From the NCBI GenBank assembly GCA_029883975.1, contig JAOUIL010000015.1, positions 1 through 53,283 on the forward strand: a stretch of DNA of 53,283 bases. The letters are read 5' to 3'. Source of the stretch: Betaproteobacteria bacterium (lineage in GTDB: Bacteria; Pseudomonadota; Gammaproteobacteria; Burkholderiales; SG8-39). Below are positions 44,412 through 53,283 of this stretch, piece by piece. The notes beneath the pieces are model-generated. The model had not been told where the DNA came from. It worked only from the letters and a program-made list of their open reading frames with translations, and did no database searches. A program made the position numbers and the translations under genes. Within the stretch, counting starts at the first letter, position 1; each line of letters opens with the position of its first letter.

Positions 44412-46524
44412 ACGCCTGCTTCGCCGCTTCCGGCGCGCCGACCGCCTTCATCGACAGGCGCACGCGGCCCTTGTCGTCGGCCTCGAGCACCTTCACCTTC
44501 ACGATCTGGCCTTCCTTCAGGTGGTCGGAGACGGCGTTCACGCGCTCGTGGCTGATCTGCGAGATGTGCAGCAGGCCGTCGCGCCCGGGGAGCAGCTGCA
44601 CGATGGCGCCGAAATCCAGCAGGCGCAGCACCGGGCCCTCGTACACCTTGCCGACTTCGACATCGGCGGTGATGTCCATGATGCGCTTCCTCGCCGCCTC
44701 GCCGCCCTCGGCCGACACGCAGGCGATGGCGATCGTGCCGTCGTCCTCGATCTCGATGGTGGTGCCGGTCTCTTCCTGGATGCCGCGGATCACCACTCCG
44801 CCCTTGCCGATCACGTCGCGGATCTTGTCCGGGTTGATCTTGATCTTGATGATGCGCGGCGCGAAGCTCGACAGCTCGGTGCGCGATCCCTCGATCGCCT
44901 GCTTCATGATCTGCAGGATCCCCAGGCGCGCCTCGCGCGCCTGCGCCAGCGCGATCTGCATGATGCTCTTGTTGATCGACTCGATCTTCAGGTCCATCTG
45001 CAGCGCGGTGACCCCGGCCTCGGTGCCCGCCACCTTGAAGTCCATGTCGCCGAGGTGATCCTCGTCGCCGAGGATGTCGGAAAGCACCGCGAAGCGGTTG
45101 CCTTCCTTGATCAGCCCCATGGCGATGCCCGCCACGTGTGCCTTGATGGGCACGCCCGCGTCCATCAGCGCGAGGCTGCCGCCGCACACCGATGCCATCG
45201 ACGACGAGCCGTTCGACTCGGTGATCTCCGAGACGACGCGCAGCGAATAGCCGAAATCCTCCGCGCCCGGCAGCATGGCCACCAGCGCGCGCTTGGCCAG
45301 CCGCCCGTGGCCGATCTCGCGCCGCTTGGTGAAGCCGAAGCGGCCGGTCTCGCCGGTGGCGTACGGCGGCATGTTGTAGTGGAACATGAAGCGCTCGCGG
45401 TACTCGCCGGACAGCGCGTCGATGATCTGCTCGTCGCGGCCGGTGCCCAGCGTCACCGTCACCAGCGCCTGCGTTTCGCCGCGCGTGAACAAAGCCGAGC
45501 CGTGCGTGCGCGGCAGCACGCCCACACGCACGTTGATCGGGCGCACGGTACGCGTGTCGCGCCCGTCGATGCGCGCCTCGCCGTCAAGAATCTGGTGGCG
45601 CACGATCGCGGACTCGAGGTTGAAGAAGATGTCCTTGAGCGCGCGTTCGTCGATCTCCCGGCCTGCGGCCTTGGCCTCTTCCTCCAGCTTCGCTGTCACC
45701 GCGCGCCGGATCTCGTTGAGGCGCGTATTGCGGGCCTGCTTCTGGCGCATGGCGAAGGCGGCGCGCAGGTCGGCCTCCGCGAGCTCGGCGACGCGCGCGA
45801 TGAGCGCTTCGTCCTTGGTGGGCGCCTGCCAGTCCCACGCGGGCTTGCCGGCGACCTCGGCCAGCTCGTCGATCGCCTGGATCGCCGCCTGCATCTGTTC
45901 GTGGCCGAACACCACCGCGCCCAGCATGACGTCCTCGGGCAGCTCCTGTGCCTCGGACTCCACCATCATCACGCCCTGCTCCGTGCCCGCGACCACCAGA
46001 TTGAGCCTGGATTCCTTGAGCTGCGTGGCCGTTGGATTAAGCACGTATTGCCCGTTGACGTAGCCCACGCGACACGCGCCGATCGGCCCGTTGAACGGAA
46101 TGCCCGACAGCGTCAGCGCCGCCGACACCGCCAACATCGCTGGAATGTCGGAATCCACCTCCGGATTGAGCGACAGCACCTGCGCCACGACCTGCACTTC
46201 GTTGAAGAAGCCGTCGGGAAACAGCGGCCGGATCGGCCGGTCGATCAGGCGCGAGGTGAGCGTCTCCTTCTCCGAAGGCCGTCCCTCGCGCTTGAAGAAT
46301 CCGCCCGGGATCTTGCCCGCGGCATAGGTGCGCTCGGCGTAGTCCACTGTCAGCGGAAAGAAATCCTGGTTGGCGCGCGCTTCCTTGGCGGCAGTGACGC
46401 TGGCGAGCACGACCGTGTCGTCCATGGTGCATACCACGGCGCCGTGCGCCTGGCGTGCGATCTCGCCGGTCTCGAAGGTGACTTCGTGGCTGCCGAGCGT
46501 GAATGTCTTCTTGATCGGATTCAA
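44410..46524 (-). CDS. pnp: Polyribonucleotide nucleotidyltransferase (PNPase)
   Basis: A 3'-to-5' phosphorolytic exoribonuclease and degradosome component. The 704-residue protein has two RNase PH domains (early [27 protein letters not shown]; later [22 protein letters not shown] and [16 protein letters not shown]) around a helical linker. The KH domain has [20 protein letters not shown], and the S1 domain follows ([18 protein letters not shown]). The likely start is a TTG at 46522-46524, with GAGGT 7 bases upstream, giving [11 protein letters not shown]. It follows rpsO after 79 bases, the usual pair, and often shows feedback control of its own leader. Confidence 0.98.
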   Translation of the reverse strand: MNPIKKTFTLGSHEVTFETGEIARQAHGAVVCTMDDTVVLASVTAAKEARANQDFFPLTVDYAERTYAAGKIPGGFFKREGRPSEKETLTSRLIDRPIRPLFPDGFFNEVQVVAQVLSLNPEVDSDIPAMLAVSAALTLSGIPFNGPIGACRVGYVNGQYVLNPTATQLKESRLNLVVAGTEQGVMMVESEAQELPEDVMLGAVVFGHEQMQAAIQAIDELAEVAGKPAWDWQAPTKDEALIARVAELAEADLRAAFAMRQKQARNTRLNEIRRAVTAKLEEEAKAAGREIDERALKDIFFNLESAIVRHQILDGEARIDGRDTRTVRPINVRVGVLPRTHGSALFTRGETQALVTVTLGTGRDEQIIDALSGEYRERFMFHYNMPPYATGETGRFGFTKRREIGHGRLAKRALVAMLPGAEDFGYSLRVVSEITESNGSSSMASVCGGSLALMDAGVPIKAHVAGIAMGLIKEGNRFAVLSDILGDEDHLGDMDFKVAGTEAGVTALQMDLKIESINKSIMQIALAQAREARLGILQIMKQAIEGSRTELSSFAPRIIKIKINPDKIRDVIGKGGVVIRGIQEETGTTIEIEDDGTIAIACVSAEGGEAARKRIMDITADVEVGKVYEGPVLRLLDFGAIVQLLPGRDGLLHISQISHERVNAVSDHLKEGQIVKVKVLEADDKGRVRLSMKAVGAPEAAKQA

Positions 46525-46603
46525 GGGAATACCTCGATGGGTGAGGGCAGGCGCAATGCGCTCATCGGCCGATGAGCGTCGCGTGCCACGGCATGGGTGG
46601 GAC

Positions 46604-46873
46604 CTACTTGCGCAGGCTGAGCCGCTCGATGACCGAGCGGTACTTGTCGGCGTCTTTGCGCCGCAGGTAGTCCAGCAGCTTGCGCCGCTGCGAGACCAGC
46701 TTCAGCAGCCCGCGGCGGGAATGGAAATCCTTGACGTGGGACTTGAAATGCGCGGTGAGGCTGTTGATGCGCTCGGTGAGCAGCGCGATCTGCACTTCGG
46801 GCGACCCGGTGTCCTTGCCGGACCGCTGATACTGACGAACGACCTGCGCTTTCTGCGCAACCTGCAAAGCCAT
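46604..46873 (-). CDS. rpsO: 30S ribosomal protein S15
   Basis: A primary 16S rRNA-binding protein of the small subunit. The 89-residue protein matches family length exactly. It has the pattern [50 protein letters not shown], quoted here in part as the S15 signature around residues 20-70. The ATG at 46871-46873 is preceded by AGGAGA, and a promoter-like pair lies upstream. pnp follows 79 bases downstream. Confidence 0.98.
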   Translation of the reverse strand: MALQVAQKAQVVRQYQRSGKDTGSPEVQIALLTERINSLTAHFKSHVKDFHSRRGLLKLVSQRRKLLDYLRRKDADKYRSVIERLSLRK

Positions 46874-46901
46874 ACGCTTCGTCTCCTGATGTAAGCGGCG
46901 G

Positions 46902-46931
46902 ATTGTAGCCGAGCCCTGCACCCCTCCACAA
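46902..46931 (-). promoter_or_regulatory. Candidate promoter of rpsO-pnp
   Basis: On the minus strand TTGTGG (46931-46926) and TACAAT (46907-46902) are 18 bp apart. The -10 box matches consensus at five of six positions. It lies in the 75-bp truB/rpsO gap, about 30 bases before the rpsO ATG. Confidence 0.55.
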
Positions 46932-46948
46932 GCTTTTTGCGATCAATT

Positions 46949-47842
46949 TCAGCCGCTTGCGTGGCTGACGAGCCTGCGCGGATGCAGCTCGCCCTGCCCC
47001 ACGCCTTCACCCAGTCCAAGCAGGGCACCGTGCTCCGCGTATACGCCGCATTGGCCCCGGGGTGCCTCCGGCAATCGCAGCACCTGCCCCTGCCGGAAGC
47101 GGGCCGCCAAGGCCTGCGGCAGCGCGACCGCGGGCAGCCCGGCGAGCAGGCTGGTCACGGGCAGCAGGCGCCGATCGCGGGCAGCGGCGTCCTCGTGCTG
47201 CAGCGCTTCGAGCGCAGCGGCGTCCTCAATGCGAAAGCGCGCCGCGGCCGTGCGGCGCAGCGCCGCCAGGTGCGCCCCGCACCCCAGCGCGCGCCCGATA
47301 TCCTCGACCAGCGTGCGGATGTACGTGCCCTTGCTGCAGCGGACACGCAGGTCGAGATGCTCGCCGTCGAAGCCCGTCCGCTCCAGCGCGTAGACCCGGA
47401 CGCGCCGCGCCGCGCGGGGGACTTCGCGCCCCTCGCGCGCCAGCGCATAGAGCGGCCGCCCGTCGCGCTTGAGCGCCGAGTGCATCGGCGGCACCTGCTC
47501 GATCTCGCCGCGGAAGCGCGCCAGCACCGGCTCCAGGTCCTCTTCGCGCACGCAGCTGGGCCGCCGCTCAAGGACCTCGCCCTCTGCATCGCCGGTCGAC
47601 GTGGTCGCCCCCAGGCACGCGCGCGCCTCGTACTCCTTGTCCGCCTCCAGCGCCAGCACGGAAAACTTGGTCGCCTCGCCGAACAGGACGGGAAGCAGGC
47701 CCGAGGCGAGCGGGTCGAGCGTGCCCGCATGGCCCGCCTTCGCGGCCGCGTATAGCCGCTTGACGGCCTGCAGTGCCGTGTTGGAACCCAGGCCGCGCGG
47801 CTTGTCGAGCAGCAGCACGCCGTCGAGCCGGCGCGCGCTCAC
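46949..47842 (-). CDS. truB: tRNA pseudouridine-55 synthase
   Basis: Makes pseudouridine at position 55 in the T loop of tRNAs. The 297-residue protein has the opening motif GVLLLDKPRGLGSN and catalytic Asp43 in GHAGTLDPLASGLL. EYEARACLGATTSTGDAEGEV and CSKGTYIRTLVEDIGRALG follow. The C-terminal region carries a short PUA-like extension. The start is a GTG that overlaps the rbfA stop as GTGA. It closes the rimP-nusA-infB-rbfA-truB run. Confidence 0.97.
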   Translation of the reverse strand: MSARRLDGVLLLDKPRGLGSNTALQAVKRLYAAAKAGHAGTLDPLASGLLPVLFGEATKFSVLALEADKEYEARACLGATTSTGDAEGEVLERRPSCVREEDLEPVLARFRGEIEQVPPMHSALKRDGRPLYALAREGREVPRAARRVRVYALERTGFDGEHLDLRVRCSKGTYIRTLVEDIGRALGCGAHLAALRRTAAARFRIEDAAALEALQHEDAAARDRRLLPVTSLLAGLPAVALPQALAARFRQGQVLRLPEAPRGQCGVYAEHGALLGLGEGVGQGELHPRRLVSHASG

Positions 47843-48183
47843 GGCTTCGGCCGGACGCTGTCGATCAGCTGCGACAGGTACGCGCCGCGCTCCACTGATT
47901 CGTCATATCTGAAGCGCAGTTCGGGAGTCGTATACAGCTTGATGCGCCTGGCGAGGCTGCTGCGCAGGAAGCCGGCCGCCCGGCGCAAGGCGCGTTCGGC
48001 CGCTTCTGCCTGGGCGCGCTCGAGGCAGGTGAAGTACACCACCGCGTGCGACAGGTCGGGCGCCGCATCCACCGCGGTGATCGTCACCAGGCTGAGGCGC
48101 GGGTCCTGGAGGTCGCGGCGGATGATCTCGGAGAGTTCGCGCTGTATCTGGTCGGCAACCTTCTGCGGCCGGCCGCGGCTCAC
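47839..48183 (-). CDS. rbfA: Ribosome-binding factor A
   Basis: A 30S maturation factor needed for 16S rRNA 5'-end processing and cold growth. The 114-residue KH-fold protein has VADQIQRELSEIIRRDLQDPRL, the segment VTITAVDAAPDLSHAVVYF and the C-terminal LRFRYDESVERGAYLSQLI. The start is a GTG at 48181-48183, 19 bases after infB. Its stop overlaps truB. Confidence 0.97.
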   Translation of the reverse strand: MSRGRPQKVADQIQRELSEIIRRDLQDPRLSLVTITAVDAAPDLSHAVVYFTCLERAQAEAAERALRRAAGFLRSSLARRIKLYTTPELRFRYDESVERGAYLSQLIDSVRPKP

Positions 48184-48202
48184 GAGGAGACCCTCGCCTT
48201 GA

Positions 48203-50755
48203 TCACAACGTCCTGGCCACCTCGAGGACTTCGAACACCTCGAACAGATCGCCTTCCTTGAGGTCGGAGAAATTCTTCAGCGACATGCCGCATTCGAAGC
48301 CGGCCTTGACCTCGCGAACGTCGTCCTTGAAGCGCTTGAGCGAATCGATTTCGCCCGTATGGATGACGACGTTGTCGCGCAGCACGCGCACCTGCGCGTT
48401 GCGCTTCACCATGCCATCGACCACGTAGCAGCCGGCCACCGCGCCCACCTTGGAGATGCGGAACACCTGCCGCACTTCCACCGTGCCCAGCACCTGCTCC
48501 TTCCTTTCCGGTGCCAGCATGCCCGAAAGCGCTGCCTTGATCTCGTCCACTGCCTCGTAAATGATGTTGTAGTAGCGCACATCGACGCCGGCGCTCTCGA
48601 TGAGCTTGCGCGCCGTGGCGTCGGCGCGGGTGTTGAACCCGATGATCACCGCGCGTGCGGCCATCGCCAGGTTCACGTCGGACTCGGTGATGCCGCCGAC
48701 GCCGGCGTGCACGACGCCCACCTTCACCTCATCGCTCGACAGGCGCGTCAGCGCATGCACGAGGGCTTCCTGCGAACCCTGCACGTCGGCCTTGATCACC
48801 AGCGACAGCACCTTCTTCTCGCCTTCGCCCATCTGCGAGAACATGTTCTCCAGCTTGGCGGCCTGCTGCTTTGCGAGCTTCACGTCGCGGAACTTGCCCT
48901 GGCGGAACAGCGCGATCTCGCGCGCCTTGCGCTCGTCGGCGAGGGTGGTGAGCTCCTCGCCCGCGTTCGGCACTTCCGACAGGCCCTGGATCTCGACCGG
49001 GATCGACGGGCCCGCCGCCTCCACCGGGCGCGCGGTCTCGTCGAGCATGGCGCGCACCCTGCCGTAGACCGGGCCGATCAGCACCACGTCGCCGCGCTTC
49101 AGCGTGCCGGACTGCACCAGCACCGTGGCCACCGGTCCGCGTCCCTTGTCGAGCCGCGCCTCGATCACCACGCCCCTCGCGGGCGCATCGATCTGTGCCT
49201 TCAGTTCGAGGACCTCGGCCTGCAGAAGCACGTTCTCCAGCAGCGCATCGACGCCCTGCCCGGTCTTGGCGGAGACCGGAACAAAGGGCACGTCGCCACC
49301 GAGATCTTCCGGCACCACGCCGTGCTGCAGCAGCTCCTGCTTGACCTTCTCCGGATTCGCCTCGTGCTTGTCGATCTTGTTGATCGCCACCACCAGCGGC
49401 ACCTCGGCCGCCTTGGCGTGGTTGATGGCCTCCAGCGTCTGCGGCATCACGCCGTCGTCGGCTGCCACCACGAGGATAACGAGGTCCGTGACCTTCGCGC
49501 CGCGCGCGCGCATCGCCGTGAACGCCTCGTGACCTGGGGTATCGAGGAAGGTGATCACGCCGCGCGGCGTCTCGACGTGGTACGCGCCGATGTGCTGCGT
49601 GATGCCGCCCGCCTCGCCCGCCGCCACCTTGGTGCTGCGAATATAGTCGAGCAGCGAGGTCTTGCCGTGGTCGACGTGGCCCATCACGGTCACCACCGGC
49701 GGCCGCGGCTCGGTTGCCCCGCCTTCGGCAGGCGCTTCCGCAAGGTAGGCCTCGGGGTCGTCGAGCTTGGCGGCCTTCGCCTTGTGGCCCATCTCCTCGA
49801 CGACGATCATCGCCGTCTCCTGATCGAGGACCTGATTGATGGTCGCCATGGTGCCGAGCTTCATCAGCACCTTGATCACCTCGGCGGCCTTGACCGACAT
49901 GCGGTGGGCGAGCTCGCCGACGGCAATCGTCTCGGGCACCGCGACCTCGCGCGTCACCGGCTCCGCGGGCTGCGTGAAGCCCGCCTGCTCCGCGACCGGA
50001 CCGCCGCGATGCCGCGCCCCGCCGCGCGCGTGCCACCCGGCCACGCCGCCGCCCATGTCGCCGCGCGTCTTGATGGTGCGGCGGCGCACCGAATCGTCGC
50101 GCATCGTGGTGGTCGGCTTGGCCTTCTTCGGCTTCTTGTCGGACTTCACCTCGCCGGTCTTCGGCGCATGCAGCGTGCCCTCGACCGGAGCGGCCGCGGG
50201 CTGCGCCTGCGCCTTCTCGATCGCCACCTGTGCCTCGCGCTCCGCGGCGCGCTGCTCGGCCTCGCGCCGCTCGCGCTCCTGCTTCTCCTTCAGCTCGGCC
50301 GCCTGCAGCGCCGAGAGCTGCTGCTGCCGGCGCGCCTCGTCCTCACGCAGCTCGCGCTCGCGCGCGTCGAGCGCCGGCGCCACCGGCGCGGCCGCGGCAG
50401 CCGCAGGCGCCTCGGGCGCCGCCGGTGCCGGCGCTGCGGGCTCGGGAGCTAGCTCGTCGCGTTTCACGAACACGCGCTTCTTGCGCACCTCGACCTGGAT
50501 GGTGCGCGCCTTGCCCGAGGTGTCGGACTTCTTGATGATCTCGCTGGTCTGCTTGCGCGTCAGCGTGATCTTGTTCTTCGGCTCGGTCGAGCCGTGCGCG
50601 CGCCGCAGGTATTCCAGCAGCCGCGACTTGTCGCTCTCGCTCAGCGCGTCGTCCGGCGCGCGCTTGTCGACGCCGGCGGCGCGCAGCTGCTCGAGCAGCA
50701 CCGAGGGCGGGACCTTCAACTCGCTGGCGAACTGGGCGACGTTGGTGGCAGCCAC
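48203..50755 (-). CDS. infB: Translation initiation factor IF-2
   Basis: A GTPase that places initiator tRNA on the 30S subunit. The 850-residue protein begins with the IF2-associated N-terminal domain ([19 protein letters not shown]) and a second small one near 60-110. A long Ala/Glu/Arg/Lys-rich linker follows (about 110-250). The G domain has GHVDHGKT at 359-366, DTPGHEAF and NKID, and domains II to IV end in [10 protein letters not shown]. The start is a GTG (50753-50755), and AAGGAGG at 50771-50765, inside the nusA end, is its ribosome site. Confidence 0.98.
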   Translation of the reverse strand: MAATNVAQFASELKVPPSVLLEQLRAAGVDKRAPDDALSESDKSRLLEYLRRAHGSTEPKNKITLTRKQTSEIIKKSDTSGKARTIQVEVRKKRVFVKRDELAPEPAAPAPAAPEAPAAAAAAPVAPALDARERELREDEARRQQQLSALQAAELKEKQERERREAEQRAAEREAQVAIEKAQAQPAAAPVEGTLHAPKTGEVKSDKKPKKAKPTTTMRDDSVRRRTIKTRGDMGGGVAGWHARGGARHRGGPVAEQAGFTQPAEPVTREVAVPETIAVGELAHRMSVKAAEVIKVLMKLGTMATINQVLDQETAMIVVEEMGHKAKAAKLDDPEAYLAEAPAEGGATEPRPPVVTVMGHVDHGKTSLLDYIRSTKVAAGEAGGITQHIGAYHVETPRGVITFLDTPGHEAFTAMRARGAKVTDLVILVVAADDGVMPQTLEAINHAKAAEVPLVVAINKIDKHEANPEKVKQELLQHGVVPEDLGGDVPFVPVSAKTGQGVDALLENVLLQAEVLELKAQIDAPARGVVIEARLDKGRGPVATVLVQSGTLKRGDVVLIGPVYGRVRAMLDETARPVEAAGPSIPVEIQGLSEVPNAGEELTTLADERKAREIALFRQGKFRDVKLAKQQAAKLENMFSQMGEGEKKVLSLVIKADVQGSQEALVHALTRLSSDEVKVGVVHAGVGGITESDVNLAMAARAVIIGFNTRADATARKLIESAGVDVRYYNIIYEAVDEIKAALSGMLAPERKEQVLGTVEVRQVFRISKVGAVAGCYVVDGMVKRNAQVRVLRDNVVIHTGEIDSLKRFKDDVREVKAGFECGMSLKNFSDLKEGDLFEVFEVLEVARTL

Positions 50756-50756
50756 G

Positions 50757-52265
50757 TTACTGGGCCTCCTTCACTTCGGCCTTGCCGTCCTCGCTGAACC
50801 AGTGCGCGCGCGCGGCCATGATCAGGTTCCTGGCGCGCTCGTCCTCGACGCCGGTCAATTCCGACAGCTCGTCCACAGCCAGGTCCGCGAGGTCGTCGCG
50901 CGACTTGACGCCGCCCGCAGCCAGCTTGGCGGCCAGCTGAGTATCCATGCCCTCCAGTTGCAGCAGGCTCTGCTCGACCCCCTCGAGGCTCTCTTCGCTG
51001 GCGATCGCCTGCACCAGCAGCGCGTTGCGCGCGCGGCTGCGCAGCTCGTTCACCGTGTTCTCGTCGAACGCCTCGATCTCCATCATCTCGTTGATCGGCA
51101 CGTAGGCGATCTCCTCGAGCGTCGCAAAGCCCTCCTGGATGAGGATGTTGGCGACCTCTTCGTCCACGTCGAGCTTCTGCATGAACAGCTCGCGCACGCG
51201 CGTCGACTCCTCCTGCTGCTTCTTGTTTGACTCTTCCTCGGTCATCAGGTTGATGGTCCACCCCGTCAGCTCCGAGGCGAGGCGCACGTTCTGGCCGCTG
51301 CGGCCGATGGCGATGGCGAGATTCTCCTCGTCGACCACCACATCCATCGCGTGCTTCTCCTCGTCCACCAGGATCGAACTCACCTCCGCCGGCGCCAGCG
51401 CGCCGATGACGAACTGCGCCGGGTCGGCCGACCACAGCACGATGTCCACGCGCTCGCCGGCCAGCTCCTGGGTCACCGCCTGCACGCGCGAGCCGCGCAT
51501 GCCGACGCAGGTGCCGATGGGGTCGATGCGCCGGTCGTTGGTGTGCACGCCGATCTTGGCGCGCACCCCGGGATCGCGCGCCGCCGACTTGATCTCCAGC
51601 AGCCCTTCCTCGATCTCCGGCACCTCGAGCTCGAACAGCTTCATGATGAACTGCGGCGCCGTGCGCGACAGCACCAGCTGCGGGCCGCGCGCGCCGCGGT
51701 CGATCTTCATCACCCAGGCGCGCACGCGGTCGCCGACGCGCAGGTTCTCCTTGGGGATCATCTGCTCGCGCGGCAGCAGCGCCTCCAGGCGCCCCGACTC
51801 GACGATGGCGCTGCCGCGTTCCATGCGCTTCACCGACCCGGTTACCAGCTCGTCGCCGCGCGACAGGAAATCGTTGAGTATCTGTTCGCGCTCGGCGTCC
51901 CGGATGCGCTGCAGGATCACCTGCTTGGCGGTCTGCGCGCCGATGCGGCCAAACGGCACGTTCTCGATCGGCTCCTCGAGGTAGTCGTCCATCTTGGCAT
52001 CGGGCTTGCGGTCGTGCGCCTCCTCCAGCGACAGCATCTGCGCCGTGTTCCACTCCGGCGTGTCGTCGGGCACCACGTGCCAGCGGCGGAACGCCTTGTA
52101 ATCGCCGGTGCCCTTGTCGATCTCGACGCGCACGTCGACGTCCTCGGTGAAGCGCTTCTTGGTCGCCGAGGCGAGCGCGAGCTCCAGCGCGCCGAAGACC
52201 ACGTCGCGATTGACGTTCTTCTCGCGCGCCAGCGCGTCCACCAGCAGCAGAATTTCCCGACTCAT
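50757..52265 (-). CDS. nusA: Transcription termination/antitermination protein NusA
   Basis: Binds RNA polymerase and affects pausing, intrinsic termination and rRNA antitermination. The 502-residue protein has the N-terminal polymerase-binding domain ([18 protein letters not shown]) and the S1 domain (about 135-200, [19 protein letters not shown]). Two KH domains follow ([19 protein letters not shown] and [22 protein letters not shown]), then two C-terminal acidic repeats, as in proteobacterial long-form NusA. The ATG at 52263-52265 lies 13 bases after rimP. One base separates its stop from the infB start. Confidence 0.98.
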   Translation of the reverse strand: MSREILLLVDALAREKNVNRDVVFGALELALASATKKRFTEDVDVRVEIDKGTGDYKAFRRWHVVPDDTPEWNTAQMLSLEEAHDRKPDAKMDDYLEEPIENVPFGRIGAQTAKQVILQRIRDAEREQILNDFLSRGDELVTGSVKRMERGSAIVESGRLEALLPREQMIPKENLRVGDRVRAWVMKIDRGARGPQLVLSRTAPQFIMKLFELEVPEIEEGLLEIKSAARDPGVRAKIGVHTNDRRIDPIGTCVGMRGSRVQAVTQELAGERVDIVLWSADPAQFVIGALAPAEVSSILVDEEKHAMDVVVDEENLAIAIGRSGQNVRLASELTGWTINLMTEEESNKKQQEESTRVRELFMQKLDVDEEVANILIQEGFATLEEIAYVPINEMMEIEAFDENTVNELRSRARNALLVQAIASEESLEGVEQSLLQLEGMDTQLAAKLAAGGVKSRDDLADLAVDELSELTGVEDERARNLIMAARAHWFSEDGKAEVKEAQ

Positions 52266-52278
52266 CTTTGCTCCAAGC

Positions 52279-52716
52279 TCACAGTTCTGGAACGAGCCGC
52301 GCCCGGTCCATGCCATCCAGCGGCAGTGCCACCGGCGCCCCATCCACCTCCACGGTCGCCGTGGCGCCCTCGATGCCCATCAGCCGGCCGATGTAGCGCC
52401 GGCGGCCATTCGCGTCGGCCAGCCGCATCCTGACGTCGACTTTCTGCCCGGCGAAGCGCGCGAAATCCGCAGCCTTGCGCAGCGGCCGATCCAGCCCCGG
52501 CGAAGACACCTCCAACCGGTCGTAGTCGATACCATCGACCTCGAACAACCGGGAAAGGTGCCGGCTGACCGACGCGCAATCGTCCACCGTGATGCCGCCC
52601 GGCTTGTCCATGAGAATGCGCAAGAAACGACCCCGGTTGGACACTTGCAGGTCCACCAGTTCGAACCCCATCCCGGCAAGGGTGGGCTCTACAATTCCTT
52701 CCAGCGCGCTCGCCAC
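52279..52716 (-). CDS. rimP: Ribosome maturation factor RimP
   Basis: Helps assemble the 30S subunit. The protein is about 145 residues, with the N-terminal domain [39 protein letters not shown] and the hallmark [19 protein letters not shown]-terminal SH3-like domain follows. No ATG lies near the conserved N-terminus. The candidates are GTG at 52714-52716 and TTG at 52720-52722, and neither has a Shine-Dalgarno sequence. The U-rich end of a hairpin runs straight into them. I chose the GTG; two extra residues would follow from the TTG. Confidence 0.94.
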   Translation of the reverse strand: MASALEGIVEPTLAGMGFELVDLQVSNRGRFLRILMDKPGGITVDDCASVSRHLSRLFEVDGIDYDRLEVSSPGLDRPLRKAADFARFAGQKVDVRMRLADANGRRRYIGRLMGIEGATATVEVDGAPVALPLDGMDRARLVPEL

Positions 52717-52719
52717 AAA

Positions 52720-52741
52720 CAAAAAATGGGCCGAAGCCCAC
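52720..52741 (-). terminator. Hairpin with U tract between the RluB-like gene and rimP
   Basis: On the minus strand TGGGC-TTCG-GCCCA (52740-52727) is closed by a stable UUCG tetraloop and followed by TTTTTTG. It begins 22 bases after the RluB-like stop and fits a Rho-independent terminator. It also ends at the rimP start codons, so for any transcript crossing it the hairpin would sit at the rimP initiation site. Confidence 0.7.
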
Positions 52742-52759
52742 CCGCATCAAACGGCTTGA

Positions 52760-52788
52760 AGTTTAACCGCTTTTTGCCGTTTCCACAA
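52760..52788 (-). promoter_or_regulatory. Candidate promoter for rimP-nusA-infB
   Basis: On the minus strand TTGTGG (52788-52783) and TAAACT (52765-52760) are 17 bp apart. The pair lies over the last codons of the RluB-like gene. A transcript from here would carry the hairpin at 52727-52740 in its leader. Confidence 0.35.
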
Positions 52789-53283
52789 TCTCCGCAACGC
52801 GCTTTTCGTCGAGCTCGGTCCAGCGCCCCGGCCTGAGGTCGCGCGGCAGCTCGACTGGGCCGTAGCGCACGCGCAGCAGGCGGCTCACCTTCCGCCCCAC
52901 GGCCTCGAACAGGCGGCGCACCTCGCGGTTGCGCCCTTCACGCAGCACCACGCGGTACCAGCGGTTGGCGCCTTCCGCGGCGCCCGAGGGCTCCAGCCGG
53001 TCGAAGCGCGCAACCCCGTCCTCGAGCTGCACGCCCTGCAGCAGCCTGGCTCGTTCCTGCGGCGTCAAAGCCCCCAGCACGCGCACGGCGTACTCGCGCT
53101 CGACCTCGTAGCGCGGGTGCATCAGGCGGTTGGCGAGCTCGCCGGAATCAGTGACGAGCAGCAGGCCCGCCGTATTGATGTCCAGCCGCCCGACCGCAAC
53201 CCACTTGCCTCCTGGGATCGGCGGCAGACGCTGGAACACCGTGGGCCGGCCCTCGGGGTCCGGGCGCGTCACCATCACCCCTT
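52763..53283 (-). CDS. rluB: RluB-like 23S rRNA pseudouridine synthase (N-terminus outside the window)
   Basis: Member of the RsuA/RluB/RluE/RluF family that makes pseudouridine in rRNA. About 173 codons are present, and the N-terminal S4 domain and first strands are cut off by the window edge. Visible parts are [18 protein letters not shown] at the edge, the catalytic Asp in [16 protein letters not shown] and [32 protein letters not shown], where the Arg-rich turn is typical, and [12 protein letters not shown] follow. The [14 protein letters not shown] segment and its place next to rimP suggest RluB, though RsuA or RluE-type activity cannot be excluded. It ends 22 bases before a terminator-like hairpin. 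Confidence 0.88.
   Translation of the reverse strand, partial: GVMVTRPDPEGRPTVFQRLPPIPGGKWVAVGRLDINTAGLLLVTDSGELANRLMHPRYEVEREYAVRVLGALTPQERARLLQGVQLEDGVARFDRLEPSGAAEGANRWYRVVLREGRNREVRRLFEAVGRKVSRLLRVRYGPVELPRDLRPGRWTELDEKRVAEIVETAKSG

Noticed and set aside
48359-50452. A plus-strand open frame of 697 codons opposite infB
   Set aside because: Its composition is His, Arg, Leu and Ala-rich with no motif, and it lies wholly within a complete IF-2 gene. It is a GC-driven shadow, as are the similar long frames opposite guaA, guaB, ppsA, bamA, glnD, ligA and pnp.

Overview
The window is about 53 kb of very GC-rich chromosome (roughly 65-70% G+C by eye) from a member of the Betaproteobacteria. The assignment rests on gene order and protein sequence: rimP-nusA-infB-rbfA-truB, rpsB-tsf-pyrH-frr-uppS-cdsA-dxr-rseP-bamA-skp-lpxD-fabZ-lpxA-lpxB-rnhB, smc-zipA-ligA, and guaBA beside ratA/rnfH/smpB. 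It also rests on a short-type QueF, a ZipA together with a true Smc rather than MukB, and the ppsA/ppsR pair. I cannot name the genus. Almost every base is accounted for by 49 protein genes (one cut by the right edge) and 4 tRNA genes, and most genes abut or overlap by a few bases.

Layout. 1-292: a lower-GC, repeat-bearing stretch downstream of guaA. 293-10354: guaA and guaB (GMP synthesis), a small exported DUF4124 protein, a selenocysteine cassette (tRNA-Sec and selB) joined to rnfH and ratA, smpB, and divergent ppsA/ppsR. 10329-25127 (minus strand): one long run from rpsB to an rRNA-methyltransferase-like gene, covering translation, UMP synthesis, undecaprenyl and phospholipid synthesis, outer-membrane assembly and lipid A. 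25276-28645: map and glnD. 28696-38000 (minus strand): def, a thio-nucleoside phosphorylase, hpt, galU, ligA, zipA, smc. 38008-43593 (plus strand): queF, then lysine-pathway genes dapC, dapD, dapE with a PilU-type ATPase between dapD and dapE, and prmB. 43586-43840: tRNA-His, tRNA-Arg, tRNA-Pro. Then dksA, and on the minus strand pnp, rpsO, truB, rbfA, infB, nusA, rimP and the C-terminal part of an RluB-like pseudouridine synthase.

How the genes work together. The bam/skp/rseP/lpx/fabZ block makes and places outer-membrane proteins and lipid A, fed by the translation genes at its head. The phosphorylase gene followed by hpt looks like a route from methylthioinosine to IMP, and guaB-guaA take IMP to GMP. 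The right end is the standard translation and RNA-decay cluster.

Overall this is conserved housekeeping DNA and I do not see a clear new defence, mobile or biosynthetic system. The points most worth a second look are the repeat-bearing sequence against the guaA 3' end, the selB/tRNA-Sec cassette inserted in an otherwise conserved neighbourhood, a predicted short-acyl-chain LpxA, a phosphorylase whose base-binding residues point to methylthioinosine, a perfect palindromic element between glnD and def, and several unusual start and overlap arrangements.
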